Below, one piece after another: positions 1-9,556 of a DNA stretch of 29,860 bases. Every line of letters starts with the position of its first letter. Position 1 is the first letter of the stretch. Source of the DNA: a virus; the IMG/VR virus record IMGVR_UViG_3300042991_000525, positions 1 to 29,860 of that record. One strand, written 5' to 3'. The notes below the pieces were generated by a model that was not told the origin of the DNA, searched no databases, and saw only the letters and a program-made list of their open reading frames with translations. The translations under genes were made by a program, and so were the position numbers.

Positions 1-3000
1 CGCCAGCGCACCGGGTTCGCCTCATACTGACGGACGAGGTAGTCTTTCCGGACTATCTTCTCGCCGGCCTCTGTTTTGCCCACAACCGCCGCAGGCCCCG
101 CGCCCTCCAGCGGCCGCCCCGACATCCCCCACTCGCTTTCCGCGATGCCGCGCTGCGTGTAGCGAACCCCCAGCCGCGAGTACAGAGCCGTCATCTCCGC
201 CTTGTTCAACCCCAGGCCGCCCAGCGGGTGCGTGCCCTTCTTTGCCCCCTTGATGAGCTCTTCCAGGTCCCGCAGGATCTGCTGGAACTCGCCCGCCTCA
301 GCCGGCCGCAGGAGCTTGCGCACCTGCCGCTCCTTGGCCGGAATGAACAGCGCCGCGAATTGCTCGTTGACCTCCGGAGTCATATTGTGCTGGCCGAAGC
401 GCTCGTAGATGTTCTCCAGCCAGTCGTGCATATCCTGGAATAGCGGCTTGAGCTCGGGCGCGGGAATCACGTTCTCCCGCACGTACTGCTCGACCATCTC
501 CGCGAAGCGTTCCTCGTGTTCCTCTTTCCAGTCGTGGTTCGGCACGTCCAGATAGCGCTCGAAGGCCAGGAGCTCCGCAGGATGCAGCTGCCGGCGCCAG
601 ATATGCGCGAGCTCGTGGAGAACGGTCGAGAAGTCCGTCTGCTCGCAGGCGTGGATTAGCGCCTTGCCCATCAGGTCGAAGGAGACCGCGCCCTTCCCGC
701 GCATCCAGAGGTAAGGTCCCTCCGTCACCGCCTCCAGCATCTGCGGAGTGATCCGCATGGCGTGCACAACGCGAGCTTGCTGCGCCCGCTCTTTTTCCTC
801 GACCCACTGGTCCACGACCGTCCAGCCCTCGTGCCCCGGCTCTCGCAGCATCTGCTGTAAGTACTCCAGATTCGGACCGGTTTCGACAGCTTCGCCTTCG
901 GCGTTTCGGACCTCGTACCGGTAGGCGGCCGCCGTCAAGTGCTCGCCTTCCCCCGTCATCATCTGAATGTCCGCGAAGACGTCCTCGGCCTCTCGCCAGG
1001 CTTCCTCCAGTGACTCGTAGGTACCCGGACCGTGGATCTCTTCCCACTCCCCGCTGGGCAGCTGGCCGTCCACGATAAACTCCTCGACTGTGCTCTCTGC
1101 TTCTGCTGGTGTAGTCCGTTGCCCCCACTCATCGACTGGCATTTCTATGGCTCGCGCCCTCGTATCCACCCAGCGCAGCGGCTTGCCCGCCGGCTTGCGG
1201 CGGAACATAACATCCTCGACAGCGGCGCCCCAGCTTCGGCCGTACTTGCGCATGAAGTCCGGAATCATCTCGTCATAGAGATGCTTCTTGCCGAACCCTC
1301 CGATCTTGAGTTGCTCCCCGCGCAGCACGAGCACGGGCCCCTCGACCGTGCCTTCGCGAAGCATCCGATCCGCGAGTTCGCGCCCGATGTACCGGGACAG
1401 GTTCTGGAGCGTGATCGGCTCTCCCCGCTCTCCCTCGATCTGCTGCCAGGCCGGGCCCGTTTCCGCCCGCACGACGAACAGCTGCTCTTTCTTCTGGTCC
1501 CAGCCGACTGCCTCGACGACCTCCTGCAGGCCAGGGTAGCGGTCGATCTGCTGCTGGCCCGTGGTCCAGGCCACCATGTCATAGCCTTCCTGGGTTGCCA
1601 GCTGCAGCATCCGTTTCATGGCCACCTCGTGCCAGTTCTTCTGCAGAGGAGCCGGCGGGTAGCCGGGCGTCTTTTCCCACTGCTCCCACTCTCTCAGCAG
1701 CCCCTGATAGGCCTCCAAGTCCAGCTGCTCGCCGCGGCTGTTGCGGACGACGAAATGTCCCTGCTCTATCAACCTCGCCGAGATCGAGTCAGCCTCCTGC
1801 CAATACTGCAAGAAAAGCCGCATGGCCGATGAACCTTGCAGTTCATTCTCCTGCACTGTGCCGTACTCTCGTCTGGCGAGCTCATCTGCTTCCACCACCA
1901 CGCCCAGCGGTCGCGGCGGCCTGACCCCCACGTCACGGAGACCCTGCAGCCAGTCGCTCTGTATCTCCTCCACCAGCAGCATCTTTTCGCCAGCGGGACC
2001 GATCCGGTCCGACACCCGCACATGGAAAAGCACGTTGTCCTCAGTCCAGTGCGACGTCTTATAGTCTTTGCCCGGAACGCGGATCCAGCGCTCTACCCAT
2101 GCGTTCTTGTTCATGGCGCGCACTTCTGTCTCTGTCAGCGGTTGATCGAGCCAGCCCTGCACTGCGCCGGTTTTCTCATCCACGAGCGCCAGCCGCCGGC
2201 TGTTGGCCAACAGGAAGACGATCTCCCGGTATTTCACCGCGCCGGGCAAGGTGTACTGCTCGTACCGCGCTGCCTCTGCTTGCGGATACCCCTCCGGTCT
2301 GTACTTCTCTGTAGGCCGGAGCTTCTCCTGCAACTCGAAGGTGTGGTCCGCGACGTATGCCAGAATCGACTCGGCGTCGAGCTTCGCGTCGGTATCCAGG
2401 AACTCCAGCAGGCCGGTCCACTTCATCTCGTCGTCTTTGACGCCGTTGTTTTTCAGCATCTTGAGGATCTGTCGCCCCGGCATGGGCGCCCGCATCTTGT
2501 CGACGATGATGTCCCGGCTTTTCAGCCTCCAGTCCGGCGTGTTCTGGTAGAGGACGTGCTTGTCAATCTGAATCGCGCGGTCGTCGAACACCACATAGTT
2601 GCGACCGGCGTCGTACGACCTGGCCGCGTTCGCCCCCATGAGGGTCCCGACCGGATAGGTGGTGCCATCGATGCCCGCGCGCAGCAGGAACAGGCTGGCC
2701 TCCTTGTCGCTGCCCAGGGCCCGGGAGAGGTTCGCATAGACATGCGCTCCGGTATCCTGGTGCATCGCCCGCCGCGCCTGCTCGACCTGGTAGTTGATGT
2801 TGCTCAGGGCGAACTCGACTCCACCGAGCTCCACGGTAATGTCCGCCCACTGTTTCGCGAGTTGACCGGTCGACGTGTTCCTCGCATCTCGCGCATATAG
2901 GTAGCCCTCCGACAAGATCGACGGCAGCATGTTCTCCATGTAGGTTGCGTCCAGATCGCCCTTCACGCGGAACGGTGGAATCTTGTCGTCGTACTTGCGA

Positions 3001-6000
3001 ATGACGCCCGCGGCCTTCTTGATCGTGACCAGCCTGGCCGCTTCGAGCCGCTGGAGCTCTGCCTCCGTGGGCGGCCGGCGGAAGGTCTCAATACCCGTCC
3101 CCGGCTCCTTCTGTGCCTGTTTCTCGATCTTCTGCCAGACTTCCTCGGGCACCAGACCGTACCAGTCCAGATAGTAGTACTCGCCAGGTTGTTTACCGGC
3201 GTGGAGGGTTACCTCGTACAGATTGCGCGTTTTCGTTCTCCCGACCGCGAGGGCCTCCGGGTTGGTCGCCAGGCAGCTGAGGACCTGCAGCAGGTTTCTC
3301 ACATCTGTTTCCAGCCCAGTGACCACACTCTGAATGTTGGCAACGTAGGCTTCCATCGTCGCGTTGGGCCGCCGCTTGAGTATATCCTGCGCGGCTGCCA
3401 GCGCCTGCCTTTCGCGACACCAGTGCTCTTGCGTCTCCGGCACAATGCCGCTGAGCCTCTCGTGGAGTTGCATGGTCTCGGCCCCCGGCTCGCCCTTCGG
3501 GGCCCTGTTCCACATATCGATGTAGTAGCCGGCGCGAAATGGCAACTCGTGATACTTCATCTCGAAGGGGTTGCCCTTGCTGTCCGTGCCCTTCACCACC
3601 GGCTGAGGTACCTCGGCCAACGACTGTGCGTAGTCTCTGGCTACTGACTCCAGGTTGGAGAAGTAAAAGCCCCAGCCGAAGGCTGCCGAGCCCTGGCCGG
3701 TCCCGATATGCCGCGTGTCGAATCTTGTATGCGTTTTCCCGCCGCCGTGGAAGACCGGTCCAATCTGCCGGAAGGTGTAGACCCCGGGCCGCACGTTGTT
3801 GAACAGCCTGCGCAGCACTTCCCTCGTCGGGTTCGGGACCGTCGGGGACCCGAAGGTCCGACCGTTCTCGTCGACGAAGTCGATGTACGCCGCGCGGCTG
3901 GCCTGTTGTCCCTCGACCCACCTGTCTCCGCGGCTTTTCTGGTAGCCGACGGCGAAACCCACCGCCAAGGCCTCAGCCTGGCGCTCAGTGGGCGTCCCCA
4001 TGATCTCGATCGCCAGCACCCTAAAGTCGACGCGGATTGCGCCACTGCGCTTCATGAACTCGTACTTGTCACCCTTGCCCCGCAGGTTCAGGGGGTTGCT
4101 GCCGCCGGTGTCCAGATCGTTGTGGTCGACACCGCGTTGTCCACCCATGTAATCAGTGACGCCCGCTTTCGGTTTCCAGGTCCCGCCCGGGGCCTTTTCG
4201 TAGTCGTTCAAAGACTGGTGGCGGCCAGAGAAGTCCAGCATGGTGCCATCAGGCAGCACGTAGCCGGCTTCCAGCGGGTTGTGGGTAATGCCGAAGAACC
4301 TGATCGCTCGCTGGCCGGCTGCACGCATGGACAAGGCGCTGGGCGGCCCCTGGAAGAGGGCCCGCGGGCCCCGTTGCCCGAAGAACTTGCGGATCCGCTT
4401 CTCGCTGAGCTCCTCTTTCGGGATCTTCTCGAAGGCGACCGGCTCGCCGATTTCGCTCGTGATCTCCAGCAGCGCCTCGCGGCCTACCGCCAGATCCATG
4501 ATCGCCCGTAGCTGTTCGACCGTCGGCTTGCCGATGATCTCGAAGGAGTTGAAGTCGAAGTTGTAGCGAATCGCCCCACACCGCTCCATCCACTCGGTCA
4601 TCGTGCGTGAGCCACCAGTCCTGGGATCCCCGAGCAGCTGGTAAATGCCCAGCGAGTGCATATCTCCAGGATCCCCCGGAGAGCGGATCTTCCGGCCATC
4701 GCTGAGGATCCACTTGGTCTCTTGTGGCGCCTCGGTGGTCCCCGCCACCTCGGCCGCGAAGTCGTTCATCCGCTGCAACTCTTGTCCGCTGAACGCCGAG
4801 AGACTCCCATCCGGCGGCGCCTCGTTGGTAATGACGTCACGCTGGAAACTGTGGTGCAGGTACTCGTCTGAAGACAGGCCCAGGCTGGAGGCGCGCGCCG
4901 CGACGATCGAGGCACTGGCTTCGATCTTGTAGTCGCTCAGCTGCGGCGCGTACCGCTTGAGCCCGTCCTTGTAACGCTGGATCCACGGCTCCGGCATATT
5001 GGCGGAGTCCGCGCCCGCGCGGTACCAGGGCACGAACTCGTCCTCGCTCATGAAGATGCCGTTGATGATCCGTCCCACGTCGCGCACGTCCTGCCTCACC
5101 CCGTACTGGGCCGCGAGCTGGTCGAAGTCCTCAGCTGCGACGTCCGAGTAGATGTGCCCTTCCTTGGTCTGCACGGCGAGGATCCCCATGCCGCGGCCTT
5201 CCTGTTCGCTGCGATCGTAGGCCTCCTGGGGCGTGAGCCGCTCGACCTCGGCCTCTGCAGGTGCCATCTCGGCGGCGACCGCCGGCTTCTGCTCCAGTGC
5301 CGCGCCAGGTGCGCCCTTCTCGGCCCTCCTCTGGAGGATGGTGCGCACGGCCGGCTCGCTCGGGGGAATGTAGGCCACCGGCTTGCCGTCCGCCTCGTCA
5401 TCCACCACAACCCTGCCGGAGCCCGCGCCGAACAGCCCAGCACCAACGTCCACGGCGTTCGGTGGCCCGTATTGCTGAATGAGCTCCCTGGCCCGCGCCG
5501 GATCCGTGACGATTTCCACGCTCGCCAGATCCGCTCCTGCTTCCTCCACGAGCGTCGCGACGGCCTCGGGAAGGACCTGCGGCTGGGTGATCTGCTTCAC
5601 CAGCGCCTCGTCGACGACCGCTGGCGCCGCGGGCGCCACTTCTGCTGCAGCGGGTGCTGCGGCCGCCATGGGTGCGGGTTGGGCAGCGGGTACCGCGCGC
5701 GCCGCTTCCGGCATCCGCACTTGGGCGGCTCCCGGGGCGACCTCGGGTGCCACGGCTCGCAGCTGGACCCGCCCTCTCTGGGTTTTCACCCCCTCGACGC
5801 CGATTCCCAGCAGCGTCGAGGCGACCTGCAACGGGGCGAAGCCCTTCACGGCCTGCAGGACCTGGGAAGCGACGTCCGGCAGGATCTCCCGCCAGGTGTG
5901 CTCGAACTCCGTGCCCTTGGTCCAGTTGTTCAGACCGACGGCCATCTCCTGCATGAAGGCGGAGATCAGCCCCTGCACACCTTCCTCGTACAGCGTTTCC

Positions 6001-7172
6001 TTGGCCAGAGATCCCACCGTGCCCTTGCCCTTGGTCAGAACCCCCTGCATGATCTTCCGCAGCATGTTCGGATTCTGCAGCACCTTGCGCGTGGCGAGCT
6101 TGGCCGACTGCTGCCAGGCTTTGCTGCCCACCAATCGCATCATGGGCGCAGCGACCTCGCTCATCTGCATGAACTCGAAGGGAGCCTGCAGCACTCCTGA
6201 CGTGAGGCCTACAACCCCCGCGATTGTCCGATCCAGCCCCTGCTCGTACAGCCCCCAGGCCTCGATCGCGCCGCTGGTCAGAGCCATCTGCGTCATGCCA
6301 GCGATGCGTGAGCCGTACGTTGCCCCGGCAGCGGCGCCAGCGGGACCACCGATCAGGTACCCCGCACCGTAACCGGCTCCCGCTCCCGCAAACGTGAAAC
6401 CCATCCCGACGAGGATCTGCGGCGCGATCGCCGCGGCGGAAACCAGCGCGTCCTCCAGCACACTCATGTTCTGCAGGCCCATGACTTCCTTGAAGATCCG
6501 CATGGCTTGCGCCTTCTGCATCAGCGGTTGAGCGGCCGCCGCTTTCGTGGCGAGTTCTGCTAGCTGCCGACTGGGAGCAATCTGCGCTCGCAAGATTGGC
6601 GGCAGCTCCTGGATCTGTTTTTCGCTGGGTCGTGTAGGGCTTGGCCGCAGGATCTCCGCGATCCCCAACTCGGTCATCCGGCTGCCGGTGTCCTCCGTCA
6701 GGCTCTCCCAGGCCTTGTCCTCTGGCGTCATTTGATCCAGCAGCCCCCGGATGTACTGCTCCATCTCCGGCGTGTACTTCGAGTCGTCCATGAAGAATTG
6801 CCAGATCGGCGCCGTGGCGTACAGCGTGAGCATCCCACCCTTGAACCGGGTGCCCATCTTCTTGAGCACTTCCAGCACGTTTGCGCCAGGTCCGCCATCT
6901 GCCTCCAGGTAGACTTCCGCAGCGTCGTAGATGTCCTGTGGCAACTTCCCGAGTTCCGCCGCGCGCAGCAGCGAATAGACCGTCCAGGCCTGCTGCTCTT
7001 CGCGCTTGTCCTCCGGCATCGTCTCCAGGAGGTCTTTCATCGTCTTCGCCCAGTCCTCGGGGATCTCCAGGCGCATCGGGTTTGACAGGCCTGGATCCGG
7101 CGGGCGCTCCTGTTCCAGGGTCAGGGGATTGGAGAGGCCAAGGTCGGAGAAGTACTTGTCCTCGTCGCTCAC
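1..7172 (-). CDS. Giant polyvalent virion protein in the T7 gp16 position, partial (C-terminus beyond left edge)
   Basis: The minus frame opening with GTG at 7172 (GTGA overlap with the preceding gene) stays open to base 1, giving 2390 codons without a stop. Residues about 244-290 are a Gly/Ala-rich hydrophobic stretch, and about 465-510 an Ala/Pro linker. A duplicated DG...GAIR...PT..Q domain lies at about 820-895 and 970-1075. An ADP-ribosyltransferase-like module starts at H1142 (FHGG, then IGTGQGS, GWGFYF) and ends with NYVVFDD (1525-1531). EIQSDW (1736-1741), NWHEVAMKRM (from 1846) and a GFGKKHLYDE segment (about 1956) are typical of large polyvalent phage proteins. HELAH (2186-2190) followed by E2221/E2225 is a zinc metallopeptidase signature. 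It follows gp14- and gp15-like genes, where T7 encodes its 1318-aa ejected gp16, so delivery into the host with the DNA is inferred. No lytic transglycosylase motif was seen, but one could lie beyond the edge. Confidence 0.85.
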   Translation of the reverse strand, partial: MSDEDKYFSDLGLSNPLTLEQERPPDPGLSNPMRLEIPEDWAKTMKDLLETMPEDKREEQQAWTVYSLLRAAELGKLPQDIYDAAEVYLEADGGPGANVLEVLKKMGTRFKGGMLTLYATAPIWQFFMDDSKYTPEMEQYIRGLLDQMTPEDKAWESLTEDTGSRMTELGIAEILRPSPTRPSEKQIQELPPILRAQIAPSRQLAELATKAAAAQPLMQKAQAMRIFKEVMGLQNMSVLEDALVSAAAIAPQILVGMGFTFAGAGAGYGAGYLIGGPAGAAAGATYGSRIAGMTQMALTSGAIEAWGLYEQGLDRTIAGVVGLTSGVLQAPFEFMQMSEVAAPMMRLVGSKAWQQSAKLATRKVLQNPNMLRKIMQGVLTKGKGTVGSLAKETLYEEGVQGLISAFMQEMAVGLNNWTKGTEFEHTWREILPDVASQVLQAVKGFAPLQVASTLLGIGVEGVKTQRGRVQLRAVAPEVAPGAAQVRMPEAARAVPAAQPAPMAAAAPAAAEVAPAAPAVVDEALVKQITQPQVLPEAVATLVEEAGADLASVEIVTDPARARELIQQYGPPNAVDVGAGLFGAGSGRVVVDDEADGKPVAYIPPSEPAVRTILQRRAEKGAPGAALEQKPAVAAEMAPAEAEVERLTPQEAYDRSEQEGRGMGILAVQTKEGHIYSDVAAEDFDQLAAQYGVRQDVRDVGRIINGIFMSEDEFVPWYRAGADSANMPEPWIQRYKDGLKRYAPQLSDYKIEASASIVAARASSLGLSSDEYLHHSFQRDVITNEAPPDGSLSAFSGQELQRMNDFAAEVAGTTEAPQETKWILSDGRKIRSPGDPGDMHSLGIYQLLGDPRTGGSRTMTEWMERCGAIRYNFDFNSFEIIGKPTVEQLRAIMDLAVGREALLEITSEIGEPVAFEKIPKEELSEKRIRKFFGQRGPRALFQGPPSALSMRAAGQRAIRFFGITHNPLEAGYVLPDGTMLDFSGRHQSLNDYEKAPGGTWKPKAGVTDYMGGQRGVDHNDLDTGGSNPLNLRGKGDKYEFMKRSGAIRVDFRVLAIEIMGTPTERQAEALAVGFAVGYQKSRGDRWVEGQQASRAAYIDFVDENGRTFGSPTVPNPTREVLRRLFNNVRPGVYTFRQIGPVFHGGGKTHTRFDTRHIGTGQGSAAFGWGFYFSNLESVARDYAQSLAEVPQPVVKGTDSKGNPFEMKYHELPFRAGYYIDMWNRAPKGEPGAETMQLHERLSGIVPETQEHWCRERQALAAAQDILKRRPNATMEAYVANIQSVVTGLETDVRNLLQVLSCLATNPEALAVGRTKTRNLYEVTLHAGKQPGEYYYLDWYGLVPEEVWQKIEKQAQKEPGTGIETFRRPPTEAELQRLEAARLVTIKKAAGVIRKYDDKIPPFRVKGDLDATYMENMLPSILSEGYLYARDARNTSTGQLAKQWADITVELGGVEFALSNINYQVEQARRAMHQDTGAHVYANLSRALGSDKEASLFLLRAGIDGTTYPVGTLMGANAARSYDAGRNYVVFDDRAIQIDKHVLYQNTPDWRLKSRDIIVDKMRAPMPGRQILKMLKNNGVKDDEMKWTGLLEFLDTDAKLDAESILAYVADHTFELQEKLRPTEKYRPEGYPQAEAARYEQYTLPGAVKYREIVFLLANSRRLALVDEKTGAVQGWLDQPLTETEVRAMNKNAWVERWIRVPGKDYKTSHWTEDNVLFHVRVSDRIGPAGEKMLLVEEIQSDWLQGLRDVGVRPPRPLGVVVEADELARREYGTVQENELQGSSAMRLFLQYWQEADSISARLIEQGHFVVRNSRGEQLDLEAYQGLLREWEQWEKTPGYPPAPLQKNWHEVAMKRMLQLATQEGYDMVAWTTGQQQIDRYPGLQEVVEAVGWDQKKEQLFVVRAETGPAWQQIEGERGEPITLQNLSRYIGRELADRMLREGTVEGPVLVLRGEQLKIGGFGKKHLYDEMIPDFMRKYGRSWGAAVEDVMFRRKPAGKPLRWVDTRARAIEMPVDEWGQRTTPAEAESTVEEFIVDGQLPSGEWEEIHGPGTYESLEEAWREAEDVFADIQMMTGEGEHLTAAAYRYEVRNAEGEAVETGPNLEYLQQMLREPGHEGWTVVDQWVEEKERAQQARVVHAMRITPQMLEAVTEGPYLWMRGKGAVSFDLMGKALIHACEQTDFSTVLHELAHIWRRQLHPAELLAFERYLDVPNHDWKEEHEERFAEMVEQYVRENVIPAPELKPLFQDMHDWLENIYERFGQHNMTPEVNEQFAALFIPAKERQVRKLLRPAEAGEFQQILRDLEELIKGAKKGTHPLGGLGLNKAEMTALYSRLGVRYTQRGIAESEWGMSGRPLEGAGPAAVVGKTEAGEKIVRKDYLVRQYEANPVRW

Positions 7173-9553
7173 TGCCGTTTCCTCATCGCCTGCGCAAAGC
7201 GAGTCAACTCATCGATCGGAAGGAGCTCGACCTGCTTGGTGAGCTTGTTGAAGACCCAGGCCATGCCTTCTTTCGCCGGCATGTTATTGTACAACTCCCA
7301 GACCTTCACGCGCCGGCCATCCGGTTCCAGAAAGTAGTTATTCATACTGGCGATCAGGTCGCTTTCCGCCCTGTCCAGCGCCACTTTGGCTCGCCCGGTT
7401 TCTTCGTACAGCGCCTCGCTCGTCCGCCGCACTCTTTCAGCGGGCGCCGTCTCCGGTCCCGCGCCGAAAGCTGGCAGCTCGGCACCCGGCTCGAAGCTCG
7501 GCCGCGGCATCAGTTCCGGTGTTCCCAGACGCTCGTAGTACTCGTAGTCGGTTTCCAGGCGCCTCTGCCTGCTCAGTGTGTCGCGCACCATGTTGCGCTG
7601 CGCCGGGTAGAGAATCTGCAGGGCTGTCTGCGTCGTGTCGTCCGCCATCGGCGCCGCCGCGTCGTACTCCTCCAGCGCCCGCGACTGCTGCTGCAGGAGT
7701 TGCGCCTGCTCTCGGATCAGGTCCTCGACGACCCTTCTCCGTGTTTCCACTTTCAGCCGATCCTCGATCTCTTGGAGCTTGTTCCCGTAGAACGTGGAGA
7801 TCGTCGTGCGCCCGTTCTCGATCGACGCCATCTTCTTCTTGTACGCATCGCTGCGCAGCTCCACGATCCGGCGGTCGATCTTCGCCATGTAATCCTTGAC
7901 GTCGGCGTGCTTGATCCGCTGGATCTCCAGCACCGCATCCACCCCCGCGTTGTTCAGGATGTAGTTTTTCAGTTCCTGCAGCTGCTCGACGTCATGGCTC
8001 TCGCGGTTGCCCTCCAGCACCCCCTGCACGTGTTTCCAGTATTCCTCTCCCGTCGGCTGTTTCGCCAGACTGGTCAGGCGGTTGTCCTTGGCCGCCTTCT
8101 CCCGCCTGCTCTCCAGTTGTTCCATTTGCTCGCGGAAGTAGGAGAGTTTCTTCTGCCCGTCCTCGCCGAAGTCCCCGTCTTTGACGAACTTCTCGAACCG
8201 CCGCACGTCCGACCACTGAGCTGCGGGCAGTGGTCCCAGGAACTTGCCCTCCAACTCGACGACGGCAGCATCCCAGTCCGTCGCATCTCCCGGCGCCTTT
8301 GCCTCGTCGATCAACAGCTGCGCCTTGCGCACGTCGTAGTGGTCCTGCATCGACCAAGCCAACTCTGGTTTCGCCTTGAGCGCCTCTAGCTCGGCCTGCG
8401 CCTCTTGCTTCTTGCCCAGCTTCACCAGCTGCGTAATGTAGTCGAACCCCTCTTTCTTGACCTCCGTGGCCACTTCTATCTGCGTTTCGACTTTGTCGTC
8501 GTACAGGTCTTTCACGTACTTGCGACTTACGTCGTCCAGGAAGAACTTGGAGCGGTCGTTCAGGTCGAAGATATTCGACGGATTGAGCTCGCCGCTCTCG
8601 ATCATCTGTTCGGCTCGCTTGCGGTCCTCTTCGATTTTCTGCTGGTTCGCTGCGAAGGCATAGGCCTTTCGGTCTTTGACTTCTTCGGCGAGTTCCTCGG
8701 CGCCCTTTGCGGCCTGCTCCGCCGTGATCTCGTAGAGCTTCTGGCTTTGCTCGCTCATTAGGAAGTCCGGGCCCGCCTCTCCCAGTCGGCGCGCCCGTTC
8801 CATCGCCGCATCGAGGCGGATCGCCGGTACCACAGCAGCCAGCAGCTTCTCCCCCTCCGCCTCATTCCAGACGCGCGCCGAGACGGCGCTGCGGATGATC
8901 TGCTCCGCCATCTGCGGGTTGTGCTGCTCTGCTGCCAGACGCAGCGCCCTAGCGAAGCGCGCCTCTGCCACTTTCGCATCCCGATCCAGGCCGCCGGCGC
9001 GGAACTCCGCATAGGCCTTGCTGTAGTACCCGGACAGCCACTGCTCGAACTTCGCCCCCACGCTGGCATCGCTGAATTTCTTCTTGCGCCGATCCAGGAT
9101 GTCCGCGTACAGCTCGTCGCTGCGGTCCGTATAGTACTGGGCGTACTGGCTTATTTGAGGGAGCTGCTCGATTTCGCTCAGTCCCTCCAGGGCGCCAGGC
9201 AACTGATCCTCCGGCACCGTGGTCTGATCGAGGCCTGTTTTCAGCTCGACGAACTCCTTGACCGTCTCCATGGCCTCGGATTCCAGCTGCGCCTGGTCCT
9301 GGGCTTTCTTGACTTCCTCCTGTTGCTTGCCGAAATGGATCGCCAACTCCAGCCCGGCCTGCGCGATGTCGAAGATTCCGCGCGCGATCCCCTGCCTTTT
9401 ACGCGCGCCCGCCTCTTCCAGGCGAATATCCGAAATCGTGCGCTCGTACTTGAACCTCGACGCGATTCGCTCCCCGAAGCGTTCATACACTGGGGTTGTC
9501 GTCGGGATCGGCGTCCTGGGAATCGGTTCGTACTTCGGTATTTTGATGGGCAT
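7169..9553 (-). CDS. Internal virion (ejection) protein, T7 gp15-like
   Basis: This 794-aa protein is highly charged and almost wholly helical in appearance, with long Glu/Lys/Gln/Ala runs and no signal peptide or enzyme motif. The N-terminus is Pro-rich (MPIKIPKYEPIPRTPIP), and residues about 75-100 and 280-330 look like coiled coil. T7 gp15 is 747 aa and lies between gp14 and gp16; this gene has the same neighbours and a similar length. In T7-like phages this protein stacks in the capsid core and is ejected to form part of the trans-envelope DNA channel. The family assignment rests on position, size and composition, not on a recognised motif. Its stop overlaps the GTG of the next gene by 3 bases, and 3 bases separate it from the gene upstream. 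Confidence 0.7.
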   Translation of the reverse strand: MPIKIPKYEPIPRTPIPTTTPVYERFGERIASRFKYERTISDIRLEEAGARKRQGIARGIFDIAQAGLELAIHFGKQQEEVKKAQDQAQLESEAMETVKEFVELKTGLDQTTVPEDQLPGALEGLSEIEQLPQISQYAQYYTDRSDELYADILDRRKKKFSDASVGAKFEQWLSGYYSKAYAEFRAGGLDRDAKVAEARFARALRLAAEQHNPQMAEQIIRSAVSARVWNEAEGEKLLAAVVPAIRLDAAMERARRLGEAGPDFLMSEQSQKLYEITAEQAAKGAEELAEEVKDRKAYAFAANQQKIEEDRKRAEQMIESGELNPSNIFDLNDRSKFFLDDVSRKYVKDLYDDKVETQIEVATEVKKEGFDYITQLVKLGKKQEAQAELEALKAKPELAWSMQDHYDVRKAQLLIDEAKAPGDATDWDAAVVELEGKFLGPLPAAQWSDVRRFEKFVKDGDFGEDGQKKLSYFREQMEQLESRREKAAKDNRLTSLAKQPTGEEYWKHVQGVLEGNRESHDVEQLQELKNYILNNAGVDAVLEIQRIKHADVKDYMAKIDRRIVELRSDAYKKKMASIENGRTTISTFYGNKLQEIEDRLKVETRRRVVEDLIREQAQLLQQQSRALEEYDAAAPMADDTTQTALQILYPAQRNMVRDTLSRQRRLETDYEYYERLGTPELMPRPSFEPGAELPAFGAGPETAPAERVRRTSEALYEETGRAKVALDRAESDLIASMNNYFLEPDGRRVKVWELYNNMPAKEGMAWVFNKLTKQVELLPIDELTRFAQAMRKRQ

Positions 9554-9556
9554 GTC

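Noticed and set aside
298-1128. Minus-strand frames inside the giant gene (298-1128, 3193-3921)
   Set aside because: They are out of frame with the polyvalent protein, whose frame alone shows HELAH and the other motifs; the compositions are shadow-like.
5154-6200. Long plus-strand frame (348 codons), and similar plus frames at 6881-8389, 8921-10267 and 11367-12758
   Set aside because: They lie opposite clear minus-strand genes, are rich in Arg, Pro, His and Leu as expected of shadows in GC-rich DNA, and show no known motif.
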